From Tubulanus polymorphus (Eukaryota > Nemertea > Palaeonemertea > Tubulaniformes > Tubulanidae): a DNA stretch of 64,000 nucleotides. The translations under genes were made by a program, and so were the position numbers. The stretch spans positions 186,001 through 250,000 of the forward strand of contig NC_134034.1 in NCBI RefSeq assembly GCF_964204645.1, read 5' to 3'. Positions 47,801 through 57,665 of the stretch are shown piece by piece (positions within the stretch are counted from its first letter, which is position 1; each line of letters opens with the position of its first letter). The notes below the pieces were generated by a model. The model saw nothing but the letters and a program-made list of their open reading frames with translations. It made no database searches and was not told the origin of the DNA.

Positions 47801-50621
47801 TCACAAACATCAGTGAAACTGGATTTTCTGATTTTTACGGGTTGTTCAATGATACTGTGGGTTGTTTTATATAACTAGCGTCGTCTTGAACATGTAATAA
47901 ATTGTAAATTAAGACGATATTTTGTGGTATTCTGTTAATCAGGTCTCCGACAATGGCGGGCGGATTATTCGCCATTCATCGGCAGTATTTCGAGTATCTC
48001 GGTACATACGACCCCGGTATGGACATCTGGGGCGGTGAAAATCTAGAGTTATCATTCAAGGTAAATAAATTAATATACAACAAAATCGAAAACTTCCTCC
48101 GTTCCTCGCGGAATGTTCCCTAAGAGAACAGTGTTTATATATATGTGAATATGTTTGTTGTAGATCTGGATGTGCGGCGGTACATTAGAGATCATTCCCT
48201 GTTCACATGTGGGGCATATATTTCGTAAAAGAAGTCCGTACTCGTGGGGCACCGGGGGTAACGTCGTGAAAAAGAATTCCGTCCGAGTCGCCGAGGTCTG
48301 GTTGGACGACTATAAAAAGTATTACTACGAACGTTTTAATAATGATTTGGTAAGTTTTTTCAGAGATCAGAGCAAAGAATCAGTTTTATAGGAATTACTC
48401 CATTCTGGAATCAGTTGAACAGTCGTGGTTTAATTTCGAAGGTGATTGATTATAAATCCATGTAGGGACTGGTTTTAAGTTGTTACATTGATTATAGACC
48501 TAAAATCTGCTTAGACTTGTCTTTGAAAAAGCCATGATTGTTCACCTGGTCAACACACTTATACCAGAATAAGAAAGTTTTAAGTCTGAAGCACGTTGGT
48601 TGTTCTGCAGTGTGTTTGTGTTTTTAGGGTGATTACGGCGATGTTTCAGCACGACGAGAATTGAGGAAACGTCTAAAGTGTAAAACATTTGATTGGTACG
48701 TGAAGAACGTATACCCGGATCTATTCGTACCAGGAGAGTCGATAGCTTCCGGCGAGGTGAGTAATACTAGCGACACCTAGCGGACCATCGTATTCTATTC
48801 TATTACTGGCGTCACCTAGCGGACCTTCGTATACGACTTCTGAGTTCACACTAACGCCGCCTAGTGGATCCTATATAAACTATTGTGATGTGTTTATTTA
48901 CAGATCAGAAGTGGTGAAACGGCTCAGTGTTTGGATGCGTCAGTCGATCACCCGGGTTCTACTCCACTGAAACTGTGGCCTTGTCATAGACAGGGCGGTA
49001 ATCAGGTACACGGTAACCAAGTATGTGTCGTTGTTTTCTAAGGCTAAAATCTGGAAACAGGAATATTAGACCCTCTCTACAAAGATGTCCGCCTCCTTAA
49101 AATACACCATGACGTCATTGGCCTCCGATGAGCTATTTGCATACTGTTTCGTAAAACGATTCTGTGACGTCATTGGGTGATTGATAGAGGCGGCCATCTT
49201 TACGCAAAACGGTCTAAACTATACATCACATCTAGAAGGAGAACATATCCCCACTTGCCAGGGGTTAGTTTCGTTCAGTGCGGCACGTGCGAGGTTACTG
49301 CGGTAAGTGGGGATACGGTGGAACACTATAACCCGTACTTCTCGGTAAGGACTATTTCTCGGTATTTCTAAAAGGACGAGTAGCCTATAATAGATAGATA
49401 TTTTACTCAATTCTTGGTGATTGAATTTTGATGCATGTTATTTTTAGCCTTAGAAACTTCGCACACCTTTTTATTTTCGTTTCTACTAGAATCCTAGTCC
49501 ATGCTAGACTAGTACAAATCTATGCTACAATGGGGAAGTGACTAGTCACCACTTATAGTGTCATACTAGTTCTATTTCTAGTCTGGTACTTTGCAGGCCT
49601 AAAAGTATGGCGTCTAACCCTAGGCAACGTCATAACTTAGCATGACATATGTCCTCTTCTTCGCGTCCGTTATACAGTCGAAAACATACATTCCAAACAT
49701 TTATACCTATTTTACAGTTTTACCAAAATGGCTGCTAATGAAAATATGGCTGACACGTGTTTTTATTTTCAGTTTTGGTTGCTAAGTAAAAAGGGCGAAA
49801 TCAGACGTGACGACGGTTGCTATGACTACACTGGTTCCGGCGATGTCACGATATTCAGTTGCCATGGGCAACACGGTAATCAGGATTGGAGATATAGAGA
49901 GGTTAGTGGGTAACGATATTAACATGGGCCACACTCGTCGAGCAGTTGCAGCAGTTGCTGAAAAGTTGGTTGAAAATAACCCCCGGATAAATAACATAGT
50001 AACATAACTTATATTGTCACTATGACAACGATCTACCGATTAACTGTAACCAACTATTGAGCAACTGGTTCCCAGTCGATACTTAAATCCAAGAATGGTC
50101 TCTAATCTTAAGACTGGTCATATAAAATGGGTTATAGAATTAAGTCTAAGCTATGACTATGGAACCGGCTCCTGGTCCCTTGTCTTGACTAACACCGCCC
50201 CCTGGCGGGTTAACTGATTGAAAATTAAGAATCAATTGCTGAAACGGCATCTAGAATTCCCGTCAGTTCTATTTTAGAAATCTCGATTACAATACAACTT
50301 CACACATATAGAATCACAATGAATCTTAATCTAGTATTTGATAAATCGTGATCTGTCGCGGGGAATTTATTCACGTTGTTTGACAACCTAGAAATAGGCA
50401 TATAATGCCTCCCGTTGGTTGTAACCGATACGATCCGATACGATACGATACGATACGATATTGTTTCGTTCCAGGACAATCGTTTGTACCACACTTCGTC
50501 TGGAATGTGCCTCGAAATGAGCTCCGACCATAAAAAACTGCTCATGAAATCGTGCGACACTTCGAATCGATTACAGGTGTGGCTTTGGAAGAGAAAAACA
50601 CCAGATACTCACATCTCGTGA
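38891..50621 (+). CDS. GALNT: polypeptide N-acetylgalactosaminyltransferase, 11 coding exons, three alternative exon 5s
   Basis: A 5' UTR exon starts after TTTTTCAG (38890). Coding exons: 39046-39544, 40141-40294, 41866-42032, 42604-42768, one of 43263-43476, 45485-45713 or 46167-46383, then 47943-48060, 48164-48349, 48628-48756, 48904-49005, 49773-49901 and 50475-50621. With the first exon 5 the protein has 669 aa and all phases close. It is a type II Golgi protein: cytosolic ARRR, membrane anchor about 11-32, a stem with a QQQQ run, GT-A domain with [22 protein letters not shown] (321-323) and H457 as Mn ligands, GGLF and the WGGENLE loop (429-435), then a three-repeat ricin-type lectin domain (545-669: CLD...GGNQFW, CYD...GNQDW, CLE...LQVW). 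The family transfers GalNAc from UDP-GalNAc to Ser/Thr, starting mucin-type O-glycans. The subfamily is uncertain. Exon 4 begins after TTTTTTAG; the nearer CAG would break the frame. A 6-codon upstream ORF sits in the 5' UTR. Confidence 0.95.
39046..39544 (+). CDS. GALNT: GALNT exon 1: membrane anchor and stem
   Basis: Encodes MPGMFARRR, a hydrophobic anchor ([20 protein letters not shown]) and about 130 residues of polar stem with two APPGG words, ending in a split codon at CCAG|GTAAG. The frame runs past the donor as far as 39609 inside the intronic 43-bp minisatellite, so the open frame overstates the exon. Confidence 0.93.
39575..39970. repeat. 43-bp minisatellite in GALNT intron 1, about 9 copies
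   Basis: Units contain AGACCATTCTGGAAGACATG, TCAGAAAACATGGCTGCCTC and CAT. The ATGGCTGCC core also occurs singly near 35.2, 49.1 and 51.65 kb. Confidence 0.95.
40390..41040 (+). repeat. 39/42-bp minisatellite family, largest plus-strand locus, in GALNT intron 2
   Basis: About 16 units CACAACTGTGGAACTGGGTT-CAGAGTCAAATCAATCCCA. Some carry a 3-bp insertion (TTCCGCAGAGTC), making 42 bp. A plus frame of 256 codons ([13 protein letters not shown]-like repeats) and a minus frame of 366 codons are open. Both lie wholly in an intron and I treat them as non-coding. Confidence 0.95.
42084..42305. mobile_element. foldback element, GACTGGTCTTAAG family, in GALNT intron 3
   Basis: The left half (TTAAGACTGGTCTTAAGTTG, TTAGATTGGCTATAGAACTG) is mirrored by a right half (CAGTTCTATAGCCAAACTAA, CAACCTAAGACCAGTCTTAA) around a centre near 42195, giving a large imperfect hairpin. 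Fragments occur at several other sites. Confidence 0.75.
43263..43476 (+). CDS. GALNT: GALNT exon 5a (alternative; canonical-looking)
   Basis: 214 nt, entering in phase 1 after TTTTCAG and leaving in phase 2 at CTAAG|GTAGCG. It encodes [10 protein letters not shown]...[14 protein letters not shown]...[18 protein letters not shown]...PLR (residues 329-400). It keeps the GGFDW motif and the downstream F-x-W that characterise active family members, so this is probably the reference isoform. It joins directly to SPTMAGGLF of exon 6. Confidence 0.92.
43685..43866. repeat. 24-bp minisatellite between exons 5a and 5b, about 8 copies
   Basis: Unit CTGATGGACATCCAGATTGT-ACCT. Period 24 keeps frames open (SDGHPDC-type repeat). 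Intronic. Confidence 0.93.
44095..44170. repeat. 18-19-bp tandem repeat
   Basis: Four units TATTGTGGGACATCTATG. Confidence 0.85.
45485..45713 (+). CDS. GALNT: GALNT exon 5b (alternative, diverged)
   Basis: 229 nt, phase 1 in (after TTTACAG) and phase 2 out (ATTAG|GTGAGAG), the same phases as 5a and 5c. It encodes [20 protein letters not shown]...TISDDTFAF...[16 protein letters not shown]...PFRPIR. It keeps the frame words [12 protein letters not shown]-x-W and a terminal P-I-R but reads F-H-I where 5a has F-D-W, and adds an N-glycosylation sequon (NST). It is intact, with good splice sites, so it is not an obvious pseudo-exon. Confidence 0.88.
46167..46383 (+). CDS. GALNT: GALNT exon 5c (alternative, diverged)
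   Basis: 217 nt, phase 1 in (after GTTACAG) and phase 2 out (ATAAG|GTAGGC). It encodes [20 protein letters not shown]...VIDMENLRF...[18 protein letters not shown]...DPIR. It is closer to 5a than 5b at its start, but has G-I-F-R-L in place of G-G-F-D-W and a sequon NWT. Some animal GalNAc-transferases also have a G-I-F variant here, so activity is possible. Confidence 0.9.
46390..47940. other. GALNT intron after exon 5c, no further exon copy seen
   Basis: I scanned this 1.56-kb intron for another GWLEP-type exon and saw none. It is AT-rich with no notable tandem repeat. Confidence 0.6.
48904..49020 (+). CDS. GALNT: GALNT exon 9 with two possible donors
   Basis: Encodes [18 protein letters not shown]...CHRQGGNQ, the lectin alpha repeat. 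The main donor is after 49005 (ATCAG|GTACAC). A second, phase-compatible donor lies 15 nt later, after 49020 (ACCAA|GTATGT), which would add V-H-G-N-Q and duplicate the G-N-Q end. Either joins to FWLLS of exon 10, keeping the Q-x-W-like motif. Confidence 0.75.
49946..50068. mobile_element. foldback element, GCAGTTGCTGAAAAGTTG family, in GALNT intron 10
   Basis: The left part GCAGCAGTTGCTGAAAAGTT pairs with the right part CAACTATTGAGCAACTGG; the interior is TATATTGTCACTATGACAAC. Confidence 0.7.
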
Positions 50622-50943
50622 CCACCGTCCATCGATGACGTCATAGCTCCCGTGTAAATAATTCAAAAATAGACGGTTTAAATTTTAATGAGTTTGTGAA
50701 GAACTTCCGGCGGATGTTGGTCGTAACTGCTGCAGACGAACTTTAACGGATTTTGTTGCCGTTTAAAAATGCTGCTGATCGTCGGTCGTGACGTCATCAA
50801 ACATCTGCTGCTTAACGACGGAAAAAGCTGTAGATCACGTTTTATAGAAAGAGACACTATCGATTAGTGACGTCAGCGCCTTGGAGACGACTTTGTTCAA
50901 TTCAATAGGCTGTATACACAAGTATAGGCATAGTGTACATATC

Positions 50944-51016
50944 GGTCCTGTGGCCCAATGGATAAGGCATCTGACTACGAATCAGGGGATTCCAGGTTCG
51001 AGTCCTGGCAGGATCG
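50944..51016 (+). tRNA. tRNA-Arg (ACG)
   Basis: 73 nt without an intron. The acceptor stem GGTCCTG/CAGGATC has one G-U pair and discriminator G. Box A is TGGCCCAATGG; the anticodon arm CTGACTACGAATCAG gives anticodon ACG; the T arm CCAGG-TTCGAGT-CCTGG includes box B GGTTCGAGTCC. A T-run (TTTTTTTT at about 51023) follows as a Pol III terminator. It reads CGN arginine codons after A34-to-I editing. Confidence 0.97.
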
Positions 51017-51099
51017 CTCTACCTTTTTTTTCCTGCGATAGGTTTTGGTTATTTTTGCCTTTATATTTACCGTTTCTTTTTGCTTATTACAAATTGTCA

Positions 51100-52390
51100 T
51101 TCCAAGTATGAGTGATTGTAAAGTCTCCCCCGAGAGTCCCGCGGCCACCTGTTACCCCTCCCCCTATGAGAGATTGTAGAGTCTCTCCCGACTCCTGTCT
51201 CTCCCTGACTCCTGTTACCCCTCCCTCTCATTTATCTCAATACTGCGAGGTTTTAACGGTTGAGCTCATAGCGGTAAATGTATTACTTAAACAAAACCCA
51301 ACCAATTATTATTTAAATCGCATGTACTTAATTATTCAATAGATTTTTATCCATTTTTCTGTTCCAACTTAATTTTCTAATATATAGCTACTGGTGACCG
51401 TGACCTTGCCCAAACCTCCCACCTCCTCCTCCCTACTCTCCTCCTCCTCTGCCTCCCTCCTCCTCCTCCTCCCCTTCTCCGCCCCTCCTCCGCCCCTCCT
51501 CCTCCTCCACTCCCCTCCACTGTCGTTATCTCATTATATACGTCTTTGTCACCGCAATATTTACTAGAAGGTTGTGGTTTAAATTCTATTGCTCAAACAT
51601 ACAACACCCTCTTCAAGGCTTTTCATCTACAATAGAAGACCCTTCTAGGAAAACATGGCCGCCTTGTAAATCCCCCTATGACGTCATCAACAAATTGATG
51701 ATACGATACGCAATTAATGCGCCGTGATTTCGATATCGCCGCCTGGTGTCAAGATCGGTAACTATACGTTATACCGGGATTTCGCACTAGTCGCCATTTT
51801 GATTTGATGATGTCATATCGGGGATTCCATCCAGGAAGTGTCTATATACATGTGTGTGTATGGTAACTCTTATAAAGTGTAAATATTGATCGATTCTGTT
51901 TCAAAAAAGGAAAAATTAGGAAAATGTAAATTGATGAATAAAATAATTCCATACAGTAAAACAAAAAGCTATCTTGTCGGTGTCTTCGATGGATTTATCG
52001 GATTTTTTTCCATAATTCAGTGAAATCGTTTTTTATAAAAAGCTGCATTAAAAATTAAAACAGAAAACAACATTAAATCCAATTCTACTGACGATTTTAT
52101 TGTCTCTGCATTTGGAAAATTGATATTGGGAAATTGAAATTTTAAAATGATTGCGATATTTGTAATTATTTTTGTTTTAATTTGCTGATTGTAACGTTAT
52201 GAAAGTCGAGTGATTTATTTACAAAAACCACCGATCCATCATATCGGTGTCCGATCCGTATCGATGTCCGATCCGTACCGGTGGCTGATCCGTACCGGTG
52301 GCTGATCCGTACCGGTGTCCGATTCTAGTTTAGTTTATATCAGTGAAAAGAACTAATTTGATGAAATCAAGCGTGATCCACTATAAGTGT
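51100..52390. other. gene-free stretch between convergent genes
   Basis: Pyrimidine-rich CTCCTCC tract at 51405-51520, one ATGGCCGCC-type dispersed motif near 51655, AATAAA near 51938 (possible GALNT 3' end) and a 19-20-bp tandem (GATCCGTACCGGTGGCT) at 52245-52325. TTTATT at about 52213 could be the polyadenylation signal of the minus-strand MS4A-like gene. Confidence 0.45.
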
Positions 52391-52395
52391 AAAGT

Positions 52396-53424
52396 TTATC
52401 CCTCGAAAGCCGACTGTCCAAAACTGAAGCTCTCTTTACGTGTCTCACCGGAATCTACGACCACTTCCGGTTCCGGTATCGGGGAATCATCTCGTTTTAG
52501 GTTCTCTAGTGAGTAAGCGGGTGGTGGAGAGGCAGGGGGCGGGGAGGGTGACTTCCTAACCCCCTCTTCACTGGCACTGTCCGTCTTCTCCGGTTTTGCG
52601 TTCGGACGTTGTTGGCCTTGACCTTGGTACGCCGGCGGTTGACCGCTCATGACGACTATGATTGGCTCTTGACTGACACGTGACCGACAACACGTCACCT
52701 GGCAACAATAGGCGGCCTGTACGATAGCGACGACCATTTCAAATAAGAGAAAGAATCCAAGCACGCAATGGACGGCTATGGCGCTTCTCCCCGGCCATCT
52801 TCTTTTCTTCCAGTCACCATGGTCACGATCTTTATTTTTACGGTCGTCACGGTCGTGCATTGTTGATGACGAATCTTGCGTTGTTGAACCGGTAGGTGTC
52901 GCCGTGGTCGTCGAGGAATGATCGTGACGATCCTTCCAATCATCCCAAAGATCACCGGATTTCTTTATTCCATCATAGTCTGCTCTGTAGTTCATATTCT
53001 GTTGACGATAGATGGCGGCACTGGTCACTAGAATCAGACCGCACGTGACAGCCGCTATTATACAGAACACCAGACACGTGATCAGGAAGCATCGTTTCTT
53101 CTCGCGGCCGGCGATACCGAAAGCGCCCCCTAGGATGAACAAGATACTAGCGCCCCCTGCGATACCGCCGTAACACGCGTATCCACCACGACTGGCTAGA
53201 TACCCGCCGAGTACGATAGCCAGGATACCGATAATAATCTGTATGCTACCCATAGCTGTATGAGCCTTGTAATATTTCACCGGATCTGTAGACATACATG
53301 AGTTTCCTGTATCTGTTTCAGTGACCGGTGTTTTCTGACTGGGCTTACGAGTAACGGGTGGTGACTGGACCGGTCCCCAGGCCTCCGGGGTGTCGGGTAT
53401 GAGCACTTTCTTATCAAAACCCAT
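52396..53424 (-). CDS. CD20/MS4A-like four-pass membrane protein 1, 342 aa, uninterrupted CDS
   Basis: The start is ATG at 53424-53422 (MGFDKKVLIPDTPEAWGP); codons further upstream lack an ATG, and an acceptor (TCTCATTCCAG) at about 53459 marks a 5' UTR exon. Four hydrophobic segments lie at about 58-78, 84-106, 112-138 and 214-240, with a long polar Asp/His/Lys/Ser/Thr loop between the third and fourth and cysteines around TM4 (YCCQVTCC). The GGAFGIAGREKKRC word after TM2 is shared with the neighbour gene. The cytosolic C-tail has two PPAY motifs (263-266, 301-304), typical ligands of WW-domain proteins such as NEDD4-type ubiquitin ligases, plus a Pro-rich block. The topology matches the CD20-like (MS4A) family; function is unknown. 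Tandem paralogue at 56.5-57.7 kb. Confidence 0.85.
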   Translation of the reverse strand: MGFDKKVLIPDTPEAWGPVQSPPVTRKPSQKTPVTETDTGNSCMSTDPVKYYKAHTAMGSIQIIIGILAIVLGGYLASRGGYACYGGIAGGASILFILGGAFGIAGREKKRCFLITCLVFCIIAAVTCGLILVTSAAIYRQQNMNYRADYDGIKKSGDLWDDWKDRHDHSSTTTATPTGSTTQDSSSTMHDRDDRKNKDRDHGDWKKRRWPGRSAIAVHCVLGFFLLFEMVVAIVQAAYCCQVTCCRSRVSQEPIIVVMSGQPPAYQGQGQQRPNAKPEKTDSASEEGVRKSPSPPPASPPPAYSLENLKRDDSPIPEPEVVVDSGETRKESFSFGQSAFEG

Positions 53425-53574
53425 CGTATTCAAATACAATATCGTATTATATTTTCTGGAATGAGAGAAAAAAGAAAATGAATTCTCCTATAGCTACGAA
53501 ATAGAATTTACTGGGTTTCAGACTCAGGGACCAACCACGTCACACTTACAGTCAAGATTTCACTTCACTTCCAG

Positions 53575-53705
53575 CTTCACAGTGGAACTGAATTGTGGAA
53601 CTAGATTCAGAACAGTGGAACTGAGTCCAGAACTGTGGAACTGAGTCCTGAACTGTGGAACTGAGTCCAGTACTGTGAAACTGTATCCAGACGGTGGAGA
53701 CAGAT
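53575..53705. repeat. short tandem repeat, GTGGAACTGAGTCCAGAACT
   Basis: About five 20-bp units, a shortened relative of the GTGGAACTGG minisatellite family. Confidence 0.8.
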
Positions 53706-53709
53706 CCTG

Positions 53710-55170
53710 AACTGAACGTAGGTTTGGGTTTGGTAAATTCTAACCTAATTCTAATTTAAACAATAAACTACATCTACTTTAAAACGGCGAATTTCTCATC
53801 GGAAATCAATAAACTATAACTTACTTCACAACAAACTGTTATAAATCATTAAAACCTGATCGTTCGCTGTTTCACGTGTGTTCAGTCGTTAATGGAAATT
53901 CTCTTAATGAAAACTTTTAAAAACCTGGTGACTCGAGCGCGATTTCTACCAAGTCAATATCTGGAACCTCGTCAAAGGTTGAAAAACGTTGCCAAAAACT
54001 AGAAACAATTGATGAATCGAATCTTATTTACGAGGGTCCAAGGATTTTTTGGTGCAAGTTCTTTTTTATGAACTAATGACGTGTTCTTTCAATCATCGAT
54101 ATGAATAGATTTTGTTTCGTGCAGTTTTTTTGCCCGATTGAAAAAAAAACAGGTTTATGTTTTATAAAGATCTGAATAAGTTTTGTGTGGGTTGAATCAT
54201 GTGCGCAATTCTATTTAGTAGAACGATATCAATCATTGACAAAAACAGTTTCAGTAGCTTTGATTTTCGGGTTCGAATTGCGTCACGCAAGACACAACGG
54301 GTGGTCATGGCTATTCGCAAATCAGTAGCGTCCGGTCGGTTGGTGAATCCTCGCTTGCCACAGGCGGAAAATCCCCGATTTCCGCAGTACGGCTTAAGAA
54401 ATGCAGGAGTAACAATCTTTGATGGCATTTTATCAATCAGCCCAAGTAGTAGAGTTAGCGAATTAGATAAAGAATTGACCAGTATTTTACTCAGTTTGCT
54501 CTGGACAATAGTAGATATCCTTGACCTTGTGACCGTAAATCTGAGCTCCAGAATTATGAGCCCCTGTGGCTCTGACCAGTGATAGAACGATACCGATATC
54601 ACAAACCTATTAACCCAACCCCCTCCCCCCCCCGCTTTCATTCCTAATTACTTTTGCCTGGGCATGAAATGAATTTACACTAAAATAGATTATGCCCCCC
54701 TACAGAGAATACAGCTGTCCCCAATGGCAAACTATGATTGTCCCGTTTAGAATTTAGTCATAATTGAAAACGACAGACGAAAGCGAACTCTGGCAGGCGA
54801 TGCTGTTGAATGGTGGTGGTGCAATGGTAGGCGACCCTGGTAAACGAGTTTAACTCATTAATCAATGGAGTCATTCCAGACTCATTTATAAACGCGTTCA
54901 ATGGAATTCCATGCGTCATAGAAACTAAATCATAAACACGTATCAACAAACTGTTCGTAATAGTTGCGAAATTCATATCCGGTTCATTATAGCTTCAATT
55001 TGTTAAGTCTTTACGACTTTTCGGTGATTACTACGCGTTTTAAAATGACTCATAGTTCTTCATTCCATAAAAGAAGTGTTTCATCCTGCAAACATTAATT
55101 TTAGTGCAAAATAGAGGCTTGGAAAATTAGCTAAAACCAAACCAGGCCCTAAAACTTTAAGTGCATAGGT
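53710..55170. other. no convincing gene
   Basis: Frames at 54.16-54.64 kb on both strands lack domains or exon signals. A dispersed motif piece (GAATCCTCGCTTGCCACA) lies at about 54345. Confidence 0.4.
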
Positions 55171-55177
55171 TGGATCC

Positions 55178-55375
55178 CAAACCCTAGCTCACCTCGTAAC
55201 CCTAACCCTAGGTCACCATAACCCTAACCCTAGCAAGACTCGAACCTGCGACCTCAATCATGCCAGTCGAGCACGCTAACCACTAAACCATAGACCAGTA
55301 GTGACTGATCGAGTTTGTATGTCAGTCTGGTGAGGTGTGGTGGCTGGTGAGCAGTCGGGGATGGTGACGTCCTAC
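55178..55375 (-). mobile_element. composite tRNA-derived SINE-like element, copy 3, short
   Basis: Minus-strand order: remnant VNTR (GGTGTGGTGGCTGGTGAGCA), linker, tRNA-like head 55293-55233 with box A TGGTTTAGTGGTTAGCG and box B GGTTCGAGTCT, and a TTAGGG-type tail (55232-55185). This copy has the best box A. Confidence 0.75.
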
Positions 55376-55379
55376 CCAC

Positions 55380-56545
55380 CTATCATTCTCTGACTTACCG
55401 CGAGGGGTATAGACATACAACACGGGTGAGGACGGTAGGAGACATACTCAACTAAAGATTAATTAAGTTAGTCCACTAGTAAGTAAACCACAGTCTATTA
55501 AAACCAGGCCCAGGGAATCTATAGGGGATAGTGACGTCATTAAACCAAGAGATTTCCTTCAAATCATTTTAAACTTTTAACCGAACAAAACTCTGATATT
55601 TCTACAGTAGTAAAAATAAGCGCTTTATTTTTGTGTCTCTTCTACAATAATAACAAGAACAGGTCACGTGCACGGACGGAACGGGGTTAACTCGTCGGTG
55701 ATTGGACGGATTCTATAAACACAACCCGTAAACCCAGTGACGTGTGTTGATGAGCTTTATTCATTTGAGTTTGTTTGAAAGCATCAAAAATTGCTATAGT
55801 TAAATTTAACAAGTGCATTAAAAAACGTTTTTAGGGGATCATAAGATAAAATTTGCCTCCGAAATAGAATCTGCGGTTTAGAAATTAACAAAACTAAAAA
55901 TTAAGAATATCACAGAGTTCTGTCATATAGCAGACATTAGTATTCGTACACAAAATAGATAGATTTACATAATTTTGAATTCTGAAATAATTCCTGAAAT
56001 CTTTTGTTTAGGCTAAAAAAAATTGAAACCTTGTTTCTCCGCTCTGCTGAGCTTAAATGTTGACCCGGCCGGCCGCCTATCTACCCTATACATTACTTTT
56101 TTTTAAAATCGTGATCAATTTTACCATAACAGACCCGGCCGCTATAGAAATGAACTGTTTATAAATTTTATCATATATTACAAAAATGACCCGGCCGCTG
56201 CGGAGAAACAATGTATCATTTTTGTTTAGCCTTATAGATAAATAAATAGATAAACTTACATCACGATTATTCAATATTCAAATTTAGAACCTCGATATTC
56301 AAATTCACGATTTTCGTCATTCGATATTCGATCTCGAATTAACAATTTCCAATATTCGATAATCGATTTTACGATGAATAAATATAGAGAATTCTGTATA
56401 TACAAATCTGACCACAATTTGGTGTTTTAAAATAGCGTAAAAACGTGCAAGATGGATATAGATAGCTATAGACTAATAGGGCTAGGTCTAGCGAGGCCTC
56501 GAACCCTGAACTCCGGCTCAGAATTTTACAGATTTCGTTGCCCGT
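55380..56545. other. no gene seen
   Basis: AT-rich, with three GACCCGGCCG words at about 56062-56200. The 3' UTR of the second MS4A-like gene probably lies at its right end. Confidence 0.4.
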
Positions 56546-56546
56546 T

Positions 56547-57665
56547 TTAAACGATGCCTCCAGCTGAAGCTTCTGTATCATCGTAAACAACCTCTTTCTT
56601 CTCAGCATCCTCCTTCTCTGTGTAGGCCGGAGGTTGAACCGGTCCCAGGATCGGATACACGTTCGGCGCTGAAGGTTTCCTCTGCTGGTAGTCACCGACA
56701 GGTGGCGCCCCGTTCATGTAGATGATGACCGGCGCCTGCGTGACGCGCGTCCTTCCGCAACACGTGACCTTACAGCAGTAGACAGCCTGCACGATAGCGA
56801 CGATGAATTCAACCATAGCGAGGAATGTGAGGGTTCCGTAGAGACCGATATAAACCCTGCTACATCTCCTCTTGCCCCAGTCCAGGTCTTTCGACATCGG
56901 CGGCTTTCGGTCGTCGTCGTCAAACTTTCCACCGAATTGGTCGCGAGGTGGCGCTGCGATACGTTTCGGTGGACCGTCATGGTGGTGTCGGTGATGATCG
57001 TCGTTCTTCCAGTCGTATTTACCGCCGTGCATGATCTTACGCATTCCCGAACCGCATGACGCCATCACGCATGCGCAGGCAATGGCGGCGAACACGCAGA
57101 AGACCATACACGTGATCAACGCGCACCTGCGTTTGTTGCGACCACCGATACCGAACGAACCGGCCAGTATAAACCACAGGGCACTCATTCCAAACGAGAA
57201 AGCCATCTTACCCAAACTGGTCTTAGCTCCCAGAATCGGTGCAACTATCATGAATACAACACCGATTACGATCTGAAATAAAGATAGAAAAATATAGAGT
57301 AACCACCAGGTGTCGCTAGTGTGCAGTAGGACATCAACTACTGCGACAATAGTGGATTCCACTTGTAGCAGGCGAGGATCCACTAGGTGTCGCTAGTGTG
57401 CAGTAGGACATCAACTGCTGCGACAATAGTGGATTCCACTTGTGGCAAGCGAGGATCCACCAGGTGTCGCTGGTATATATACCTGCATGATTCCGAGTAT
57501 TGTATGCGCTCGTCTATACTTCACCGGGTCACGTGTCATGCAGCACTGCTTGTCAGCATCGTTTTGTGCTGCCCCCTGTTGTTGAGCGAGTAAAACTTGT
57601 TGATTGACCCACGCCTGGTCAGCCACCGGAAGCGTCTGCAGAAACTCTTGGTGTTTCGACGCCAT
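56547..57665 (-). CDS. CD20/MS4A-like four-pass membrane protein 2, two coding exons, 302 aa
   Basis: Coding exons are 57665-57483 and 57272-56547, joined in phase 0 inside TM1 (GIMQ|IVIG), with donor GTATAT and acceptor TTATTTCAG. A 5' UTR acceptor (TTTCCTAG) sits at about 57704. Membrane segments lie at about 58-76, 84-106, 111-134 and 202-229. The second polar loop is His/Asp-rich (DDHHRHHHD) and one PPAY motif (275-278) is near the C-terminus. It shares DPVKY-x-x-AHT, GSFGIGGRNKRRCALITCMV and VAIVQAVYCCKVTCC with the upstream paralogue. The N-terminus is Gln-rich and soluble, so both termini should be cytosolic. Family function is uncertain: ion-channel or adaptor roles are known for some mammalian members. 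Continuing the main frame upstream of 57272 reads into the intron and is not real. Confidence 0.87.
57300..57475. repeat. 98-bp tandem duplication in the MS4A-like 2 intron
   Basis: Two copies of CAGGTGTCGCTAGTGTGCAG, TAGGACATCAACTACTGCGA and GGATTCCACTTGTAGCAGGC. It is the reverse complement of the block at 21.9-22.0 kb. Confidence 0.85.

Noticed and set aside
54162-54641. Antiparallel frames of 127 and 159 codons
   Set aside because: Both strands open over AT-moderate DNA, no domain, and one includes dispersed repeat sequence.
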